Source: UBA11475 sp045593005 (lineage in GTDB: Bacteria; Bacillota; Clostridia; Christensenellales; Borkfalkiaceae). From it: a stretch of DNA of 21,041 nucleotides. Made by a program: the position numbers and the translations under genes. The stretch is from assembly GCA_045593005.1 (NCBI GenBank), contig JAZNVV010000020.1:1-21041 (forward strand), written 5' to 3'. The notes beneath the pieces were generated by a model. The model was not told the DNA's origin, searched no databases, and worked only from the letters and a program-made list of their open reading frames with translations. Of this stretch, positions 7,450 through 16,513 are shown in pieces. Numbering within the stretch: position 1 is the first letter of the stretch; the number at the start of each line of letters is the position of its first letter.

Positions 7450-9399
7450 ATGTTTAAAATACACTCTAAATTTCAACCTACGGGCGATCAACCCCAGGCA
7501 ATAGAACAACTTACCGAAGGCATAGAAAACGGCGAAAGAATGCAGGTGCTTTTAGGTGTAACGGGTAGTGGTAAAACGTTTACTATGGCTAACGTCATAA
7601 AAAACGTCAATAGACCTACCCTTGTTATTGCGCACAACAAAACGCTTGCCGCCCAGCTTTGCAACGAGTTAAGAGAGTTTTTCCCTGAAAACAGAGTGGA
7701 GTTTTTCGTGTCGTACTACGACTATTATCAACCAGAATCTTATATTCCGTCAACGGATACTTATATAGAAAAAGACCTTGCTATTAATGACGAAATTGAT
7801 AAACTTCGCCACTCGGCTACTTGTTCGCTTGCCGAGCGCAAAGATACTATAGTGGTTGCCAGCGTGTCGTGTATTTATGGACTTGGCGCGCCTGAAGAAT
7901 ATTATAAACTTGCCTTATCGCTTAGACCGGGTATGGCGCTTGAACGTGACCAACTTTTATCTAAACTTGTTGCAATTCAGTATGCTAGGGCAGATATTGA
8001 TTTTCAGCGTTCGACGTTTAGGGTGCGTGGCGATACCGTTGATATATTCCCGTCGTCAAATTCGGAAATTGTCATTAGAGTTGAGTTTTTTGGTGACGAA
8101 ATTGACAGAATAACGGAAGTTGAATACGTTTCGGGCAAAGTAATTTCAACCCTTAAACACGCCGTAATTTTTCCTGCAAGCCACTACGCCGTGGAGCAGG
8201 AGAAAATGGAAAGGGCGCTTTCGTTTATCGGCAAAGATATGGTTGACGAGGTCAATGCTTTTGAAAAACAGAATAAATTATTAGAAGCCCAGCGTTTAAA
8301 ACAGCGTACGGCGTACGATATGGAAATGATGCGTGAAATAGGTTACTGCAAAGGTGTAGAAAACTATTCAAGATATTTTGATGGTAGAAAGCCTGGTGAG
8401 CCACCTTTTACGCTTTTAGATTATTTTCCTGACGATTATATCGTAATGATTGACGAATCGCATATGACCATCCCACAAATAAGGGCAATGTATCACGGCG
8501 ATTATGCAAGAAAGACTAATCTTGTCGGATACGGCTTTCGTTTGCAGTCGGCTTTTGATAATAGACCACTTTCGTTTGACGAATTCGACGCCCGTATAAC
8601 GCAATGTATTTGTATGTCGGCAACGCCTGCTGAATACGAACTTAAAGAGGCGTCAAGGGTGGTTGAACAGTTAATTAGACCGACGGGACTTGTCGACCCT
8701 GAAATTGAAGTTCGTCCGACTAAATTTCAAATAGACGACCTTTTAACCGAAATTAATAAGACGGTAGGTAACGGGGGTAGAGTTTTAATAACTACGCTCA
8801 CTAAAAAGATGTCGGAAAGTTTAACTGAATATTTCCGTGATGCAGGCGTAAAAGTCAGATATATGCACAGCGAGATCGACACGCTTGAACGTATAGATAT
8901 TGTATCAGGGCTACGAAAAGGGGAATTTGACGTTTTAGTCGGCATCAACCTTTTAAGAGAAGGTTTAGATATGCCGGAAGTCAAACTTGTTGCAATATTA
9001 GACGCCGACAAAGAGGGCTTTTTACGTAGTGAAACGTCGCTTATTCAAACGATAGGCAGGGCGGCAAGAAATTCCGAAGGCAGAGTAATTATGTATGCCG
9101 ACGAAATGACTGGCAGTATGAAAAGGGCGATTGACGAAACGAATAGAAGGAGAAAAATTCAACAAGATTATAATAAGGCTCACAACATTACGCCTAAAAC
9201 TATCGTCAAAGGCATAAATAATTCACTTGAAATTACAAAAAAAGTGGATCAACTTGACATTAAAAACGCAGATATTCCTGAAGAAATTGAAAAATTAAAG
9301 GCTATTATGAAGATAGCGTCGGCTAATCTTGATTTTGAAAGATGTATTGAACTGCGTGAAAAGATTGCCAAATTAAAAATGAAAATCAGAAAAGGATAA
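7450..9399 (+). CDS. uvrB: Excinuclease ABC subunit UvrB
   Basis: Damage-verifying helicase-like subunit of nucleotide excision repair. It is loaded by UvrA, probes the strand with its β-hairpin and recruits UvrC for incision. At 649 residues it is full length. Walker A GVTGSGKT is at 36-43, the damage-probing β-hairpin YDYYQPESYIPSTDTYIEKD at about 90-109 and the DESH helicase motif at 335-338. Helicase motifs V and VI, in GINLLREGLDMPE and QTIGRAARN, are intact. A C-terminal UVR domain (about 611-649) would bind UvrC. The ATG is five bases after AGG (7442). uvrA follows after two bases, so the pair is co-transcribed. No LexA box is evident. Confidence 0.97.
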   Translation: MFKIHSKFQPTGDQPQAIEQLTEGIENGERMQVLLGVTGSGKTFTMANVIKNVNRPTLVIAHNKTLAAQLCNELREFFPENRVEFFVSYYDYYQPESYIPSTDTYIEKDLAINDEIDKLRHSATCSLAERKDTIVVASVSCIYGLGAPEEYYKLALSLRPGMALERDQLLSKLVAIQYARADIDFQRSTFRVRGDTVDIFPSSNSEIVIRVEFFGDEIDRITEVEYVSGKVISTLKHAVIFPASHYAVEQEKMERALSFIGKDMVDEVNAFEKQNKLLEAQRLKQRTAYDMEMMREIGYCKGVENYSRYFDGRKPGEPPFTLLDYFPDDYIVMIDESHMTIPQIRAMYHGDYARKTNLVGYGFRLQSAFDNRPLSFDEFDARITQCICMSATPAEYELKEASRVVEQLIRPTGLVDPEIEVRPTKFQIDDLLTEINKTVGNGGRVLITTLTKKMSESLTEYFRDAGVKVRYMHSEIDTLERIDIVSGLRKGEFDVLVGINLLREGLDMPEVKLVAILDADKEGFLRSETSLIQTIGRAARNSEGRVIMYADEMTGSMKRAIDETNRRRKIQQDYNKAHNITPKTIVKGINNSLEITKKVDQLDIKNADIPEEIEKLKAIMKIASANLDFERCIELREKIAKLKMKIRKG

Positions 9400-9401
9400 A
9401 A

Positions 9402-12221
9402 ATGCAAAAATATATAAACATTAAAGGTGCAAAAGAGAATAATCTTAAAAACATTGACTTAAAAATCCCACGTGATACGCTTACCGTTTTCACGGGGCTT
9501 TCTGGTAGTGGTAAATCTACGCTAGTTTTTGATACCATTTACGCTGAAGGTCAAAGGCGTTACGTTGAAAGTTTATCAAGTTATGCACGTATGTTTTTAG
9601 GGCAAATGGAAAAGCCTGACGTCGATCTTATCGAAGGGCTTTCGCCAGCGATTTCTATTGACCAAAAGACGACGTCGCACAATCCACGTTCAACGGTTGG
9701 AACTGTGACGGAAATTTACGATTATTTAAGACTTTTGTACGCCCGTATAGGTCAACCACATTGTCCTAAATGTGGAAAAAAAATTGATAGACAAACTACC
9801 GATCAAATAACGGATAAAATTTTAAGTAAGCCTACGGGGGCAAAAATTATAGTCAAAGCGCCCGTCGTTAGGGGTAGAAAAGGCGAATACCGTAAAGAAC
9901 TTGAAGGTTATAAAAAAAGTGGTTACACGCGCGTTCAAGTGGACGGCATCACTTATGACTTATCAGAAGAAATACCTATTGAAAAGAACAATAAGCACAA
10001 TATAAACGTAGTTATTGACAGACTTGTTATAAAAGATGGCATTGATAAAAGACTTTGGGACAGCGTAGAAAGCGCGCTTAAACTTGCCGACGGTTTGGTT
10101 TTAATAGAAACCGACGGCGTTGACGAATTATTTTCAACTAAATACGCTTGCCCTGACTGTGGCATAAATATTGAAGAAATAGAGCCACGTTTGTTTTCGT
10201 TCAACAATCCTTTCGGCGCTTGTCCAGAGTGTTCGGGGCTAGGTTTTAGAAAGCGTATAGACCCCGACCTAATAGTTAAGGATAAAAACAAGACTTTAAG
10301 GGAAGGCGCAATGAACGTTACCGGCTGGAATTTAGACAGCGCTAAAATGGCGCAGATGTATCTTTCAGCGCTTGCAAAAAGATATAATTTTAGTATGGAC
10401 GTGCCGGTTAAAGACCTTCCGAAAGAAGTTTACGATATGATTTTATATGGTAACGACGGCGAAAAAATTGAGTACACTTATGAAACGGCTACTTCAAAAG
10501 GCTCTTTTAAGGGAAGATATGAAGGGATAATTCCAAATCTTGAACGTCGCTACGGTGAAACTACGAGCGATTACACCAAGATGGAAATTGAAAGATATAT
10601 GGTTACTTCGCCTTGTACTTCTTGTGGTGGCAAAAGACTTAATAAAAACGCCCTTTCAGTACTAATCGGTGGTAAAAATATTTCCGAAGTTACCGATACT
10701 GCAATCAATAAATTACCAGAGTTTTTCAACGGGCTTGTCCTTACCGAAACGCAACAAATGATTGCAAAACCTATCTTGAAAGAAATAATAGCAAGGTTAA
10801 CTTTCTTAAACGACGTAGGTTTAGGCTACTTAACCCTTTCGCGTTCGGCAGCAACCCTTTCCGGTGGGGAATCACAGCGTATTCGACTTGCTACTCAAAT
10901 GGGTAGTGGGCTTGCTGGCGTTTTGTATATTTTAGACGAGCCAAGCATAGGTTTGCACCAACGCGATAACCAAAAACTTATAAATACGTTAAAACATTTA
11001 AGAGATTTAGGGAACACGCTTATCGTTGTCGAACACGACGAAGATACAATGCGTGCAGCTGACTATATTGTCGATATAGGCGTGGGCGCAGGCGTTCACG
11101 GTGGTGAAGTCGTTGCGTGTGGCAGTATTGAAGATATTTGCGCTGAACCACGTTCTATCACGGGTGATTATCTTGCTGGCAGAAGAAAAATAGAAGTCCC
11201 TAATGAAAGAGTTCGTCCGTCAGATAAATGGCTGACCGTTAAGGGCGCAAAACAAAACAATCTTAAAAATATCGACGTTAGTATTCCAGTAGGGCTTATT
11301 ACTTCGGTTACGGGCGTTTCTGGTAGTGGAAAAAGTTCGCTTGTAAATGAAGTAATTTTACCTGCCGTTCACTCGGAAGTTTCAAGGGCAAAAGTAAAAC
11401 TAACAAACTTTGATACGATAACGGGGGTAGAATATTTTGACAACGTTATTGCTATCGACCAACAACCTATCGGTAGAACGCCACGTTCTAACCCTGCTAC
11501 TTACACAGGGGTATTTTCAGCAATAAGAGATTTGTTTGCATCAACACCAGACGCAAAAGAGCGTGGTTATAAGTCGGGCAGATTTTCCTTCAACGTTGCA
11601 GGGGGAAGGTGTGAGCATTGCGCTGGCGACGGCATGATGAAGATTGAAATGCACTTTTTGCCCGATATTTACGTCCCTTGTGAAGTATGCCACGGCACCC
11701 GTTATAATAGGGAAACGTTAAACGTCAGATATAAAGGGAAAAATATTGCCGACGTATTAGATATGACGGTTGACGAAGCAGTTGCTTTCTTTGAAGCAAT
11801 ACCGTCAATTTACAACAAAATTAAGACTTTACAAGACGTGGGGTTAGGATATATAAAACTAGGTCAAAGTTCTACAACGCTTTCAGGTGGTGAAGCACAA
11901 CGTGTTAAACTTGCTACGGAATTATCTAAACGTTCTACAGGCAAAACGTTGTATATTTTAGACGAACCGACTACGGGGCTACACTCCTATGACGTAGACA
12001 AGCTTTGTTCTATTTTAAGGAGATTGCGTGATAATAAAAACACCGTTGTCGTTATTGAACACAACCTTGACGTCATTAAAATATCCGACTACGTTATCGA
12101 TTTAGGACCAGAAGGTGGCGACGGTGGTGGAACTGTTATTGCTTGTGGCTCACCTGAAGAAATTGCAAAAGTTGAAAATAGTTTTACAGGACAGTTTTTG
12201 AAAAAACTTTTAAAAGATTAA
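9402..12221 (+). CDS. uvrA: Excinuclease ABC subunit UvrA
   Basis: Damage-recognition ATPase of nucleotide excision repair, dimeric, which delivers UvrB to lesions. At 939 residues it is full length. Two ABC modules are intact: Walker A GLSGSGKS (32-39) and GVSGSGKS (638-645), signatures LSGGESQ (486-492) and LSGGEAQ (from 827), and two Walker B-like YILDEP segments. Zinc modules appear as a CPDCG...CPEC set and as C737/C740 with C760/C763. An additional CPKCG near residue 124 and a CTSCGG near 402 are also present. The start follows AAAGGA and lies two bases after the uvrB stop. It ends the long dxs-to-uvrA run; a strong terminator lies about 60 bases beyond. Confidence 0.98.
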   Translation: MQKYINIKGAKENNLKNIDLKIPRDTLTVFTGLSGSGKSTLVFDTIYAEGQRRYVESLSSYARMFLGQMEKPDVDLIEGLSPAISIDQKTTSHNPRSTVGTVTEIYDYLRLLYARIGQPHCPKCGKKIDRQTTDQITDKILSKPTGAKIIVKAPVVRGRKGEYRKELEGYKKSGYTRVQVDGITYDLSEEIPIEKNNKHNINVVIDRLVIKDGIDKRLWDSVESALKLADGLVLIETDGVDELFSTKYACPDCGINIEEIEPRLFSFNNPFGACPECSGLGFRKRIDPDLIVKDKNKTLREGAMNVTGWNLDSAKMAQMYLSALAKRYNFSMDVPVKDLPKEVYDMILYGNDGEKIEYTYETATSKGSFKGRYEGIIPNLERRYGETTSDYTKMEIERYMVTSPCTSCGGKRLNKNALSVLIGGKNISEVTDTAINKLPEFFNGLVLTETQQMIAKPILKEIIARLTFLNDVGLGYLTLSRSAATLSGGESQRIRLATQMGSGLAGVLYILDEPSIGLHQRDNQKLINTLKHLRDLGNTLIVVEHDEDTMRAADYIVDIGVGAGVHGGEVVACGSIEDICAEPRSITGDYLAGRRKIEVPNERVRPSDKWLTVKGAKQNNLKNIDVSIPVGLITSVTGVSGSGKSSLVNEVILPAVHSEVSRAKVKLTNFDTITGVEYFDNVIAIDQQPIGRTPRSNPATYTGVFSAIRDLFASTPDAKERGYKSGRFSFNVAGGRCEHCAGDGMMKIEMHFLPDIYVPCEVCHGTRYNRETLNVRYKGKNIADVLDMTVDEAVAFFEAIPSIYNKIKTLQDVGLGYIKLGQSSTTLSGGEAQRVKLATELSKRSTGKTLYILDEPTTGLHSYDVDKLCSILRRLRDNKNTVVVIEHNLDVIKISDYVIDLGPEGGDGGGTVIACGSPEEIAKVENSFTGQFLKKLLKD

Positions 12222-12278
12222 AATTTTAGCATTGTAAACAATATAAAAAAGATAATTAAGACTATTTAATTAACAAAT

Positions 12279-12341
12279 AAAAAAAGAGCAAACACGGCTT
12301 GTGTTTGCTCTTTTTTATTCTTGTGTTTGCTCTTTTTTATT
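12279..12341. terminator. Bidirectional terminator between uvrA and ychF, with a duplicated arm
   Basis: The left arm AAAAAAGAGCAAACAC (about 12280-12295) pairs fully with GTGTTTGCTCTTTTTT (12301-12316) around a five-base loop. An identical copy of the right arm at 12323-12338 could pair with the same left arm. The A- and T-tract arms allow termination of both the plus-strand uvrA and minus-strand ychF transcripts. The rest of the 12222-12350 gap is AT-rich with no gene. Confidence 0.92.
12298..12341 (+). repeat. Perfect 22-bp tandem duplication of the terminator 3' arm
   Basis: Two directly adjacent identical 22-base units (12298-12319 and 12320-12341), each containing GTGTTTGCTCTTTTTT. The duplication gives one left arm two alternative right arms. 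The exact identity of both copies suggests a recent slippage or duplication event. Confidence 0.95.
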
Positions 12342-12350
12342 ATTTATATT

Positions 12351-13448
12351 TTACACGTTAAATCTAAACAATACGACGTCGCTGTTTTGCATAACGTATT
12401 CCTTGCCTTCGGAACGGACTTTGCCTTTTTCTTTAGCAGCGTTCCAACTGCCAAGTTCAATTAAAATATCATAGTCAACAATTTCAGCACGGATAAATCC
12501 CTTTTCAAAATCACTGTGAATTTTTCCAGCTGCTTGTGGTGCTTTCGTGCCGTTCACAATCGTCCACGCTCTAACTTCCTTTTCGCCTGCAGTAAGGTAG
12601 GAGATAAGACCTAACAGCGAATAACTTTTTTTAACTAACCTAGACAAACCACTTTCAGTAAGTCCCAAATCCTCCAAAAACATTGCTTGGTCGTCAGGTT
12701 CAAGCATTGAAATTTCCTCTTCTGTTTTAGCAGAAATAACTAAACATTCAGCCCCGTTAGATTTTGCGTAATCGCTGACAATTTTAGCGTAAGGAATTTC
12801 ATCTTCCGTTTTGCCGATATCTTTTTCAGAAATATTCGCTGCGTAAATAACGGGTTTGTCCGTTATTAAAAATAACGATTTAGCATATTCTTTTTCGTCG
12901 TCGTTCATCTTCATTGTAACGGCTAAATTACCTTGTTCAAGATGGCTAACTAAACGGTTCAAAAACTCTGCCTCAATTTGATATTTTTTGTCCCCCGTCT
13001 TAATTAAACTAACGGCTTTATCACGTTTTCTAATAACGCTTTCAAGGTCAGAATAGATAAGTTCAAGGTTAATAGTTTCAATATCGCGAAGTGGGTCAAC
13101 CGTGTCTGCAACGTGGGTGATATTTTCGTCCTCAAAACATCTAACGACGTGCACGATAGCGTCCGTTTCACGAATATTTGCTAAAAACTTATTGCCAAGT
13201 CCTTCACCTTTGCTTGCGCCCTTTACTAAACCTGCAATGTCAACGAATTCAATAACGGCAGGCGTTATCTTTTTAGTGTTATACATTTTACCTAAAACGT
13301 CAAGTCTTTCATCAGGCACGGCTACGATACCAACGTTTGGTTCAATCGTGCAAAAAGGGTAATTTGCACATTCTGCACCTGCGTGGGTAATTGCATTAAA
13401 TAACGTCGACTTTCCTACGTTAGGAAGCCCTACTACGCCAAGTTTCAT
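12351..13448 (-). CDS. ychF: Ribosome-binding ATPase YchF (Obg-family)
   Basis: An Obg-related P-loop protein that binds ribosomes and prefers ATP to GTP. It is implicated in translation and oxidative-stress control in other bacteria. From the ATG at 13448 it has 365 residues, the usual length. The P-loop is GLPNVGKS (7-14), followed by switch region TIEPN, G3 motif DIAGL and the altered G4 (an Asn-Xaa-Xaa-Glu pattern, here NISEKD) expected of this ATP-using family. A C-terminal TGS-like domain ends in VLFRFNV. The reading frame stays open a further 53 codons upstream, but those residues are low-complexity and pass through the promoter. The 13448 start begins the canonical MKLGVVGLPN and follows an ATAGGAG ribosome site. 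It is monocistronic. Confidence 0.96.
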   Translation of the reverse strand: MKLGVVGLPNVGKSTLFNAITHAGAECANYPFCTIEPNVGIVAVPDERLDVLGKMYNTKKITPAVIEFVDIAGLVKGASKGEGLGNKFLANIRETDAIVHVVRCFEDENITHVADTVDPLRDIETINLELIYSDLESVIRKRDKAVSLIKTGDKKYQIEAEFLNRLVSHLEQGNLAVTMKMNDDEKEYAKSLFLITDKPVIYAANISEKDIGKTEDEIPYAKIVSDYAKSNGAECLVISAKTEEEISMLEPDDQAMFLEDLGLTESGLSRLVKKSYSLLGLISYLTAGEKEVRAWTIVNGTKAPQAAGKIHSDFEKGFIRAEIVDYDILIELGSWNAAKEKGKVRSEGKEYVMQNSDVVLFRFNV

Positions 13449-13494
13449 ATTTGCTCCTATAAACCTATTTGTATTTGTTATTATTTCGAATAAG

Positions 13495-13523
13495 ATTATA
13501 CGATAATTAAAGAAAAAAAACAA
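13495..13523 (-). promoter_or_regulatory. Promoter of ychF
   Basis: On the minus strand TTGTTT (13518-13523), a 17-base spacer and perfect TATAAT (13495-13500), with an A-tract just upstream of the -35 resembling an UP element. The start codon is about 46 bases downstream of the -10. This also supports 13448, not 13607, as the ychF start. Confidence 0.75.
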
Positions 13524-13571
13524 GTTTTTTTCCGTGCGCGCGATAAAAAATGCAAAATAAAATCTTTTTAA

Positions 13572-13600
13572 TTGCAAATATGCGCTAAATGTGGTATTAT
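13572..13600 (+). promoter_or_regulatory. Promoter of the argS operon
   Basis: TTGCAA (13572-13577), a 17-base spacer and TATTAT (13595-13600), preceded by an A/T-rich UP-like stretch. The leader to the ATG at 13635 is about 28 bases, too short for a T-box element. The promoter and the divergent ychF promoter share the 13449-13634 gap, which holds no other gene. Confidence 0.75.
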
Positions 13601-13634
13601 TAAACAAATAAAATTGCTAATCAAAAAGGTTACT

Positions 13635-15314
13635 ATGGACTACAAAAAGTATATTGCATCAAAAATTAATATAGAGGGTATGGATACGGACGCCGTTGCA
13701 TCTTGTATTGAAGTCCCTCCTAATAACGATTTGGGCGATTTTGCTCTCCCTTGCTTTAAATTTTCTAAAATTTTACGCTCTTCGCCAGTAATGATTGCAG
13801 AGCGTTTAAAGGAAGGTTTTGTTACAGACGACGTTATATCTGAAGTTGTTGCCGTAAACGGATATCTTAACTTTAAAGTAAACCGTGGTGGAAAGACGGT
13901 TGCTTTACTTAACGAAATTTTAGGTAAAGGCGATAATTACGGTTCTTCAAACGTTGGTGAGGGCAAGACCGTTTGCATAGACTATTCATCTGTAAATATT
14001 GCAAAGCCTTTCCATATCGGTCATTTAAGCACGACGGTTATAGGCAGTAGTTTATGTAAAATTTTTCGTTTTTTAGGCTATAAAGTAGTCGGTATAAATC
14101 ACCTTGGCGATTACGGTACACAGTTTGGCAAACTTATAGTTGCCTTTAAAATGTGGTCGTCAAAAGAAGCCGTTATCGAAGGCAGGTTAAAAGAACTTAC
14201 CCGTATTTACGTTAAGTTCCACGACGAAGCCGAATTAAACCCTGCGCTTGACGACGAGGCAAGACGATATTTTAAACTTATAGAAGACGGGGATAAAGAG
14301 GCTAACGAACTTTTTGAACTGTTTAAGAAAATTACGCTTGAAGAAGTAAATAAAATTTACGACGCGCTTAACGTTGAGTTTGATTCGTATGCAGGCGAAA
14401 GTTTTTATAACGATAAGATGCAACCTATCGTTGACGAACTTAACGCAAAAGGCTTGCTTAAAGATAGTGAGGGAGCAAAAATTGTCGACTTAAGCGACGA
14501 CGATATGCCTCCTTGTTTAATACTTAAAGCAGACGGCTCTTCCCTTTACGCGACGCGTGACTTGGCTGCCGCTGTGTATAGAAAAAATACTTACGATTTT
14601 TATAAGTGCTTATACGTTGTTGCATATCAGCAAAACCTTCATTTCAAGCAGTTTTTTAAGGTTCTTGAAAAGATGGGTAAAACTTGGGCAAATGACCTTG
14701 TTCACGTTTCGTATGGTATGGTTTCGCTAGAGGACGGTGCTATGAGTACGCGCCACGGCAAAGTCGTATTATTAGAAGACGTAATTGCAAAAACGGTTGA
14801 AAAGGCACGTTTAGTAATAGAAAATAAAAACCCTGCGCTTCCTGATAAAGACTATATAGCAAAGACTGTTGGCACGGGCGCAGTAATTTTTGGTGCGCTT
14901 TGCAATAACAAAATTAAAGACATAGTTTTCTCTATTGATAAGGTATTAAATTTTGATGGTGAAACTTGCCCTTACGTTCAGTACACCGTTGCAAGATGCA
15001 ACAGCGTTTTGGAAAAGGGTGGGGACTTTACTCTTGGCAACTTTACTCTTAATACCGAAGAGTATAACCTTGTATCTGAACTTGGTAGGTTTAAGGAAAT
15101 CGTATTATCTTCTGCTGAAAAATACGAACCTTCTTTTATAACAAGATATGCTATCGACCTTGCGTCAGCGTATAACAAATTTTATATTTCTTGTAAAATA
15201 ATAGGCTCGGAGGACGAAGTTAAAAACTTCCGTCTTGCATTGACAAAGGCGACGAAGATTGTGTTAACAAATGCGTTAAGACTTTTAGGTATCGGCGTTG
15301 TGGAGAAAATGTAA
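13635..15314 (+). CDS. argS: Arginyl-tRNA synthetase
   Basis: Class I synthetase that charges tRNA-Arg. From the ATG at 13635 it has 559 residues, in the family range. An N-terminal Arg-specific domain (about 1-100) is followed by the class I HIGH motif within AKPFHIGHLS (HIGH at 127-130) and GDYGTQFG. The KMSKS equivalent is AMSTRHGKVV, a degenerate form common in ArgS. A C-terminal DALR-type anticodon-binding domain ends at LLGIGVVEKM. An in-frame TTG at 13572 lies inside the -35 box and is rejected; AAAGG sits five bases before ATG 13635. The stop overlaps the next start (TAATG), indicating translational coupling. Confidence 0.97.
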   Translation: MDYKKYIASKINIEGMDTDAVASCIEVPPNNDLGDFALPCFKFSKILRSSPVMIAERLKEGFVTDDVISEVVAVNGYLNFKVNRGGKTVALLNEILGKGDNYGSSNVGEGKTVCIDYSSVNIAKPFHIGHLSTTVIGSSLCKIFRFLGYKVVGINHLGDYGTQFGKLIVAFKMWSSKEAVIEGRLKELTRIYVKFHDEAELNPALDDEARRYFKLIEDGDKEANELFELFKKITLEEVNKIYDALNVEFDSYAGESFYNDKMQPIVDELNAKGLLKDSEGAKIVDLSDDDMPPCLILKADGSSLYATRDLAAAVYRKNTYDFYKCLYVVAYQQNLHFKQFFKVLEKMGKTWANDLVHVSYGMVSLEDGAMSTRHGKVVLLEDVIAKTVEKARLVIENKNPALPDKDYIAKTVGTGAVIFGALCNNKIKDIVFSIDKVLNFDGETCPYVQYTVARCNSVLEKGGDFTLGNFTLNTEEYNLVSELGRFKEIVLSSAEKYEPSFITRYAIDLASAYNKFYISCKIIGSEDEVKNFRLALTKATKIVLTNALRLLGIGVVEKM

Positions 15315-16513
15315 TGGTTTATGACGTTGCAATTATCGGCGGTGGGGCGAGTGGTCTTACCGCCTTAATCACACTACTTAAAAACGGCGTTAACAACGTC
15401 GTGCTTTTAGAGCGCCTTTCGCGTGTCGGCAAAAAAATTATCGCTACTGGCAACGGGCAGGGCAACCTTATGAACGAAAGTTTATCTTTAGATAATTTTC
15501 ACTCTGAAAAAAAAGAGTTCCCTGCTTATGCAATTTCTACTTTTGGCAAAGAAGAATACAAGTCTTTTTTGCAAGATTTAGGCATTACGGTAACTGCAGA
15601 TAAAGAAGGCAAAATTTACCCCCTTTCAAAACAGGCGTCGTCCGTTCTTGATTTTATGCGCGCATATTTAGATAGTGTCAACGCTCAAATAAAAACCGAT
15701 TTTTTCGTTACGGAAATTTGTAAAAAAGACGACGTGTTTGAGGTCGTAGGGCAAGACGGGCAATTAGTTAAGGCAAAGCATATAATTTACGCAACGGGTG
15801 GCAACTGCCAAAAACAGTTCGGAACAGACGGTAGTGGTTATAAAGTTTTAACTGCGCTTGGGCATAGCGTTACAAAGCTATATCCTTCCCTTGTTCAACT
15901 TAAAACCGAAACGGAAAAAATTAAAAGCTTAAAGGGGTTAAAGGCAGACGCCGTTATTACTGCATACAACAAAAATACGCCTATTACTACCACTACGGGG
16001 GAAGTTTTATTTACCGATTACGGCATATCTGGCAATGCTGTATTTAAAATTTCAAGCTACGTTTGTGATGGAAGTGACAATAAAGTAGTAATTGAGTTTG
16101 TTCCTGAAATGTCGGAAGACGAGCTTAAACAAACGCTTGTTAGTAGAAAGAAAAATCAGCCATACTTACAGGTTGACGAACTATTAACTGGGCTTGTAAA
16201 TAAAATGATAGGCAAGGCGATTATAAAAAATGCAAATGGTGTTTCTGCCCGTGATATTGCGCACTCTGCAAAAAACTTCACGCTGGCAGTTAAGGGAACG
16301 ACCGGATTTAACTATGCGCAGGTAACTAGGGGTGGAATTAGCGTTTTTGAAGTTGACGACAAGACTATGGAGAGCGCTATCGTTAAAAATTTGTATATTA
16401 TAGGCGAAGTGTTAGACGTGGACGGCGATTGTGGTGGATATAATCTTCAATGGGCATTTTCGTCAGCGCAAGTTGCCACGTATGACGTTTTGGGCAAATT
16501 AGGGGTTAAGTGA
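15314..16513 (+). CDS. BaiN/HI0933 (YhiN) family FAD-dependent oxidoreductase
   Basis: A 399-residue flavoprotein of the HI0933/YhiN/BaiN family. Some gut clostridial members act on bile-acid intermediates, but most have no known substrate, and nothing here points to bile acids. The FAD-binding GGGASG is at 9-14. The family motif GKKIIATGNGQGNLMN is at 39-54, where GNGRCNLTN is more usual, so the Arg-Cys pair is Gln-Gly here. The C-terminal GEVLDVDGDCGGYNLQWAFSSA is highly characteristic. Start and stop overlap argS and the RimK-like gene by one base each, so it sits inside the argS operon. Confidence 0.92.
   Translation: MVYDVAIIGGGASGLTALITLLKNGVNNVVLLERLSRVGKKIIATGNGQGNLMNESLSLDNFHSEKKEFPAYAISTFGKEEYKSFLQDLGITVTADKEGKIYPLSKQASSVLDFMRAYLDSVNAQIKTDFFVTEICKKDDVFEVVGQDGQLVKAKHIIYATGGNCQKQFGTDGSGYKVLTALGHSVTKLYPSLVQLKTETEKIKSLKGLKADAVITAYNKNTPITTTTGEVLFTDYGISGNAVFKISSYVCDGSDNKVVIEFVPEMSEDELKQTLVSRKKNQPYLQVDELLTGLVNKMIGKAIIKNANGVSARDIAHSAKNFTLAVKGTTGFNYAQVTRGGISVFEVDDKTMESAIVKNLYIIGEVLDVDGDCGGYNLQWAFSSAQVATYDVLGKLGVK

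Noticed and set aside
9953..10291. Minus-strand reading frame inside uvrA
   Set aside because: It lies within strongly conserved UvrA sequence, resembles no family and lacks a ribosome site; the same holds for other out-of-frame openings in dxs, uvrB, ychF and the methyltransferase.
13449..13607. N-terminal extension of YchF
   Set aside because: These 53 codons are low-complexity and run through the promoter; the canonical N-terminus starts at 13448 after a strong ribosome site.
13601..13634. T-box leader for argS
   Set aside because: The distance from the promoter to ATG 13635 is about 28 bases, far too short for a T-box.
15314..16513. Bile-acid 7-dehydroxylation enzyme BaiN
   Set aside because: The family is broad and no other bai genes are present, so a bile-acid role is not supported.
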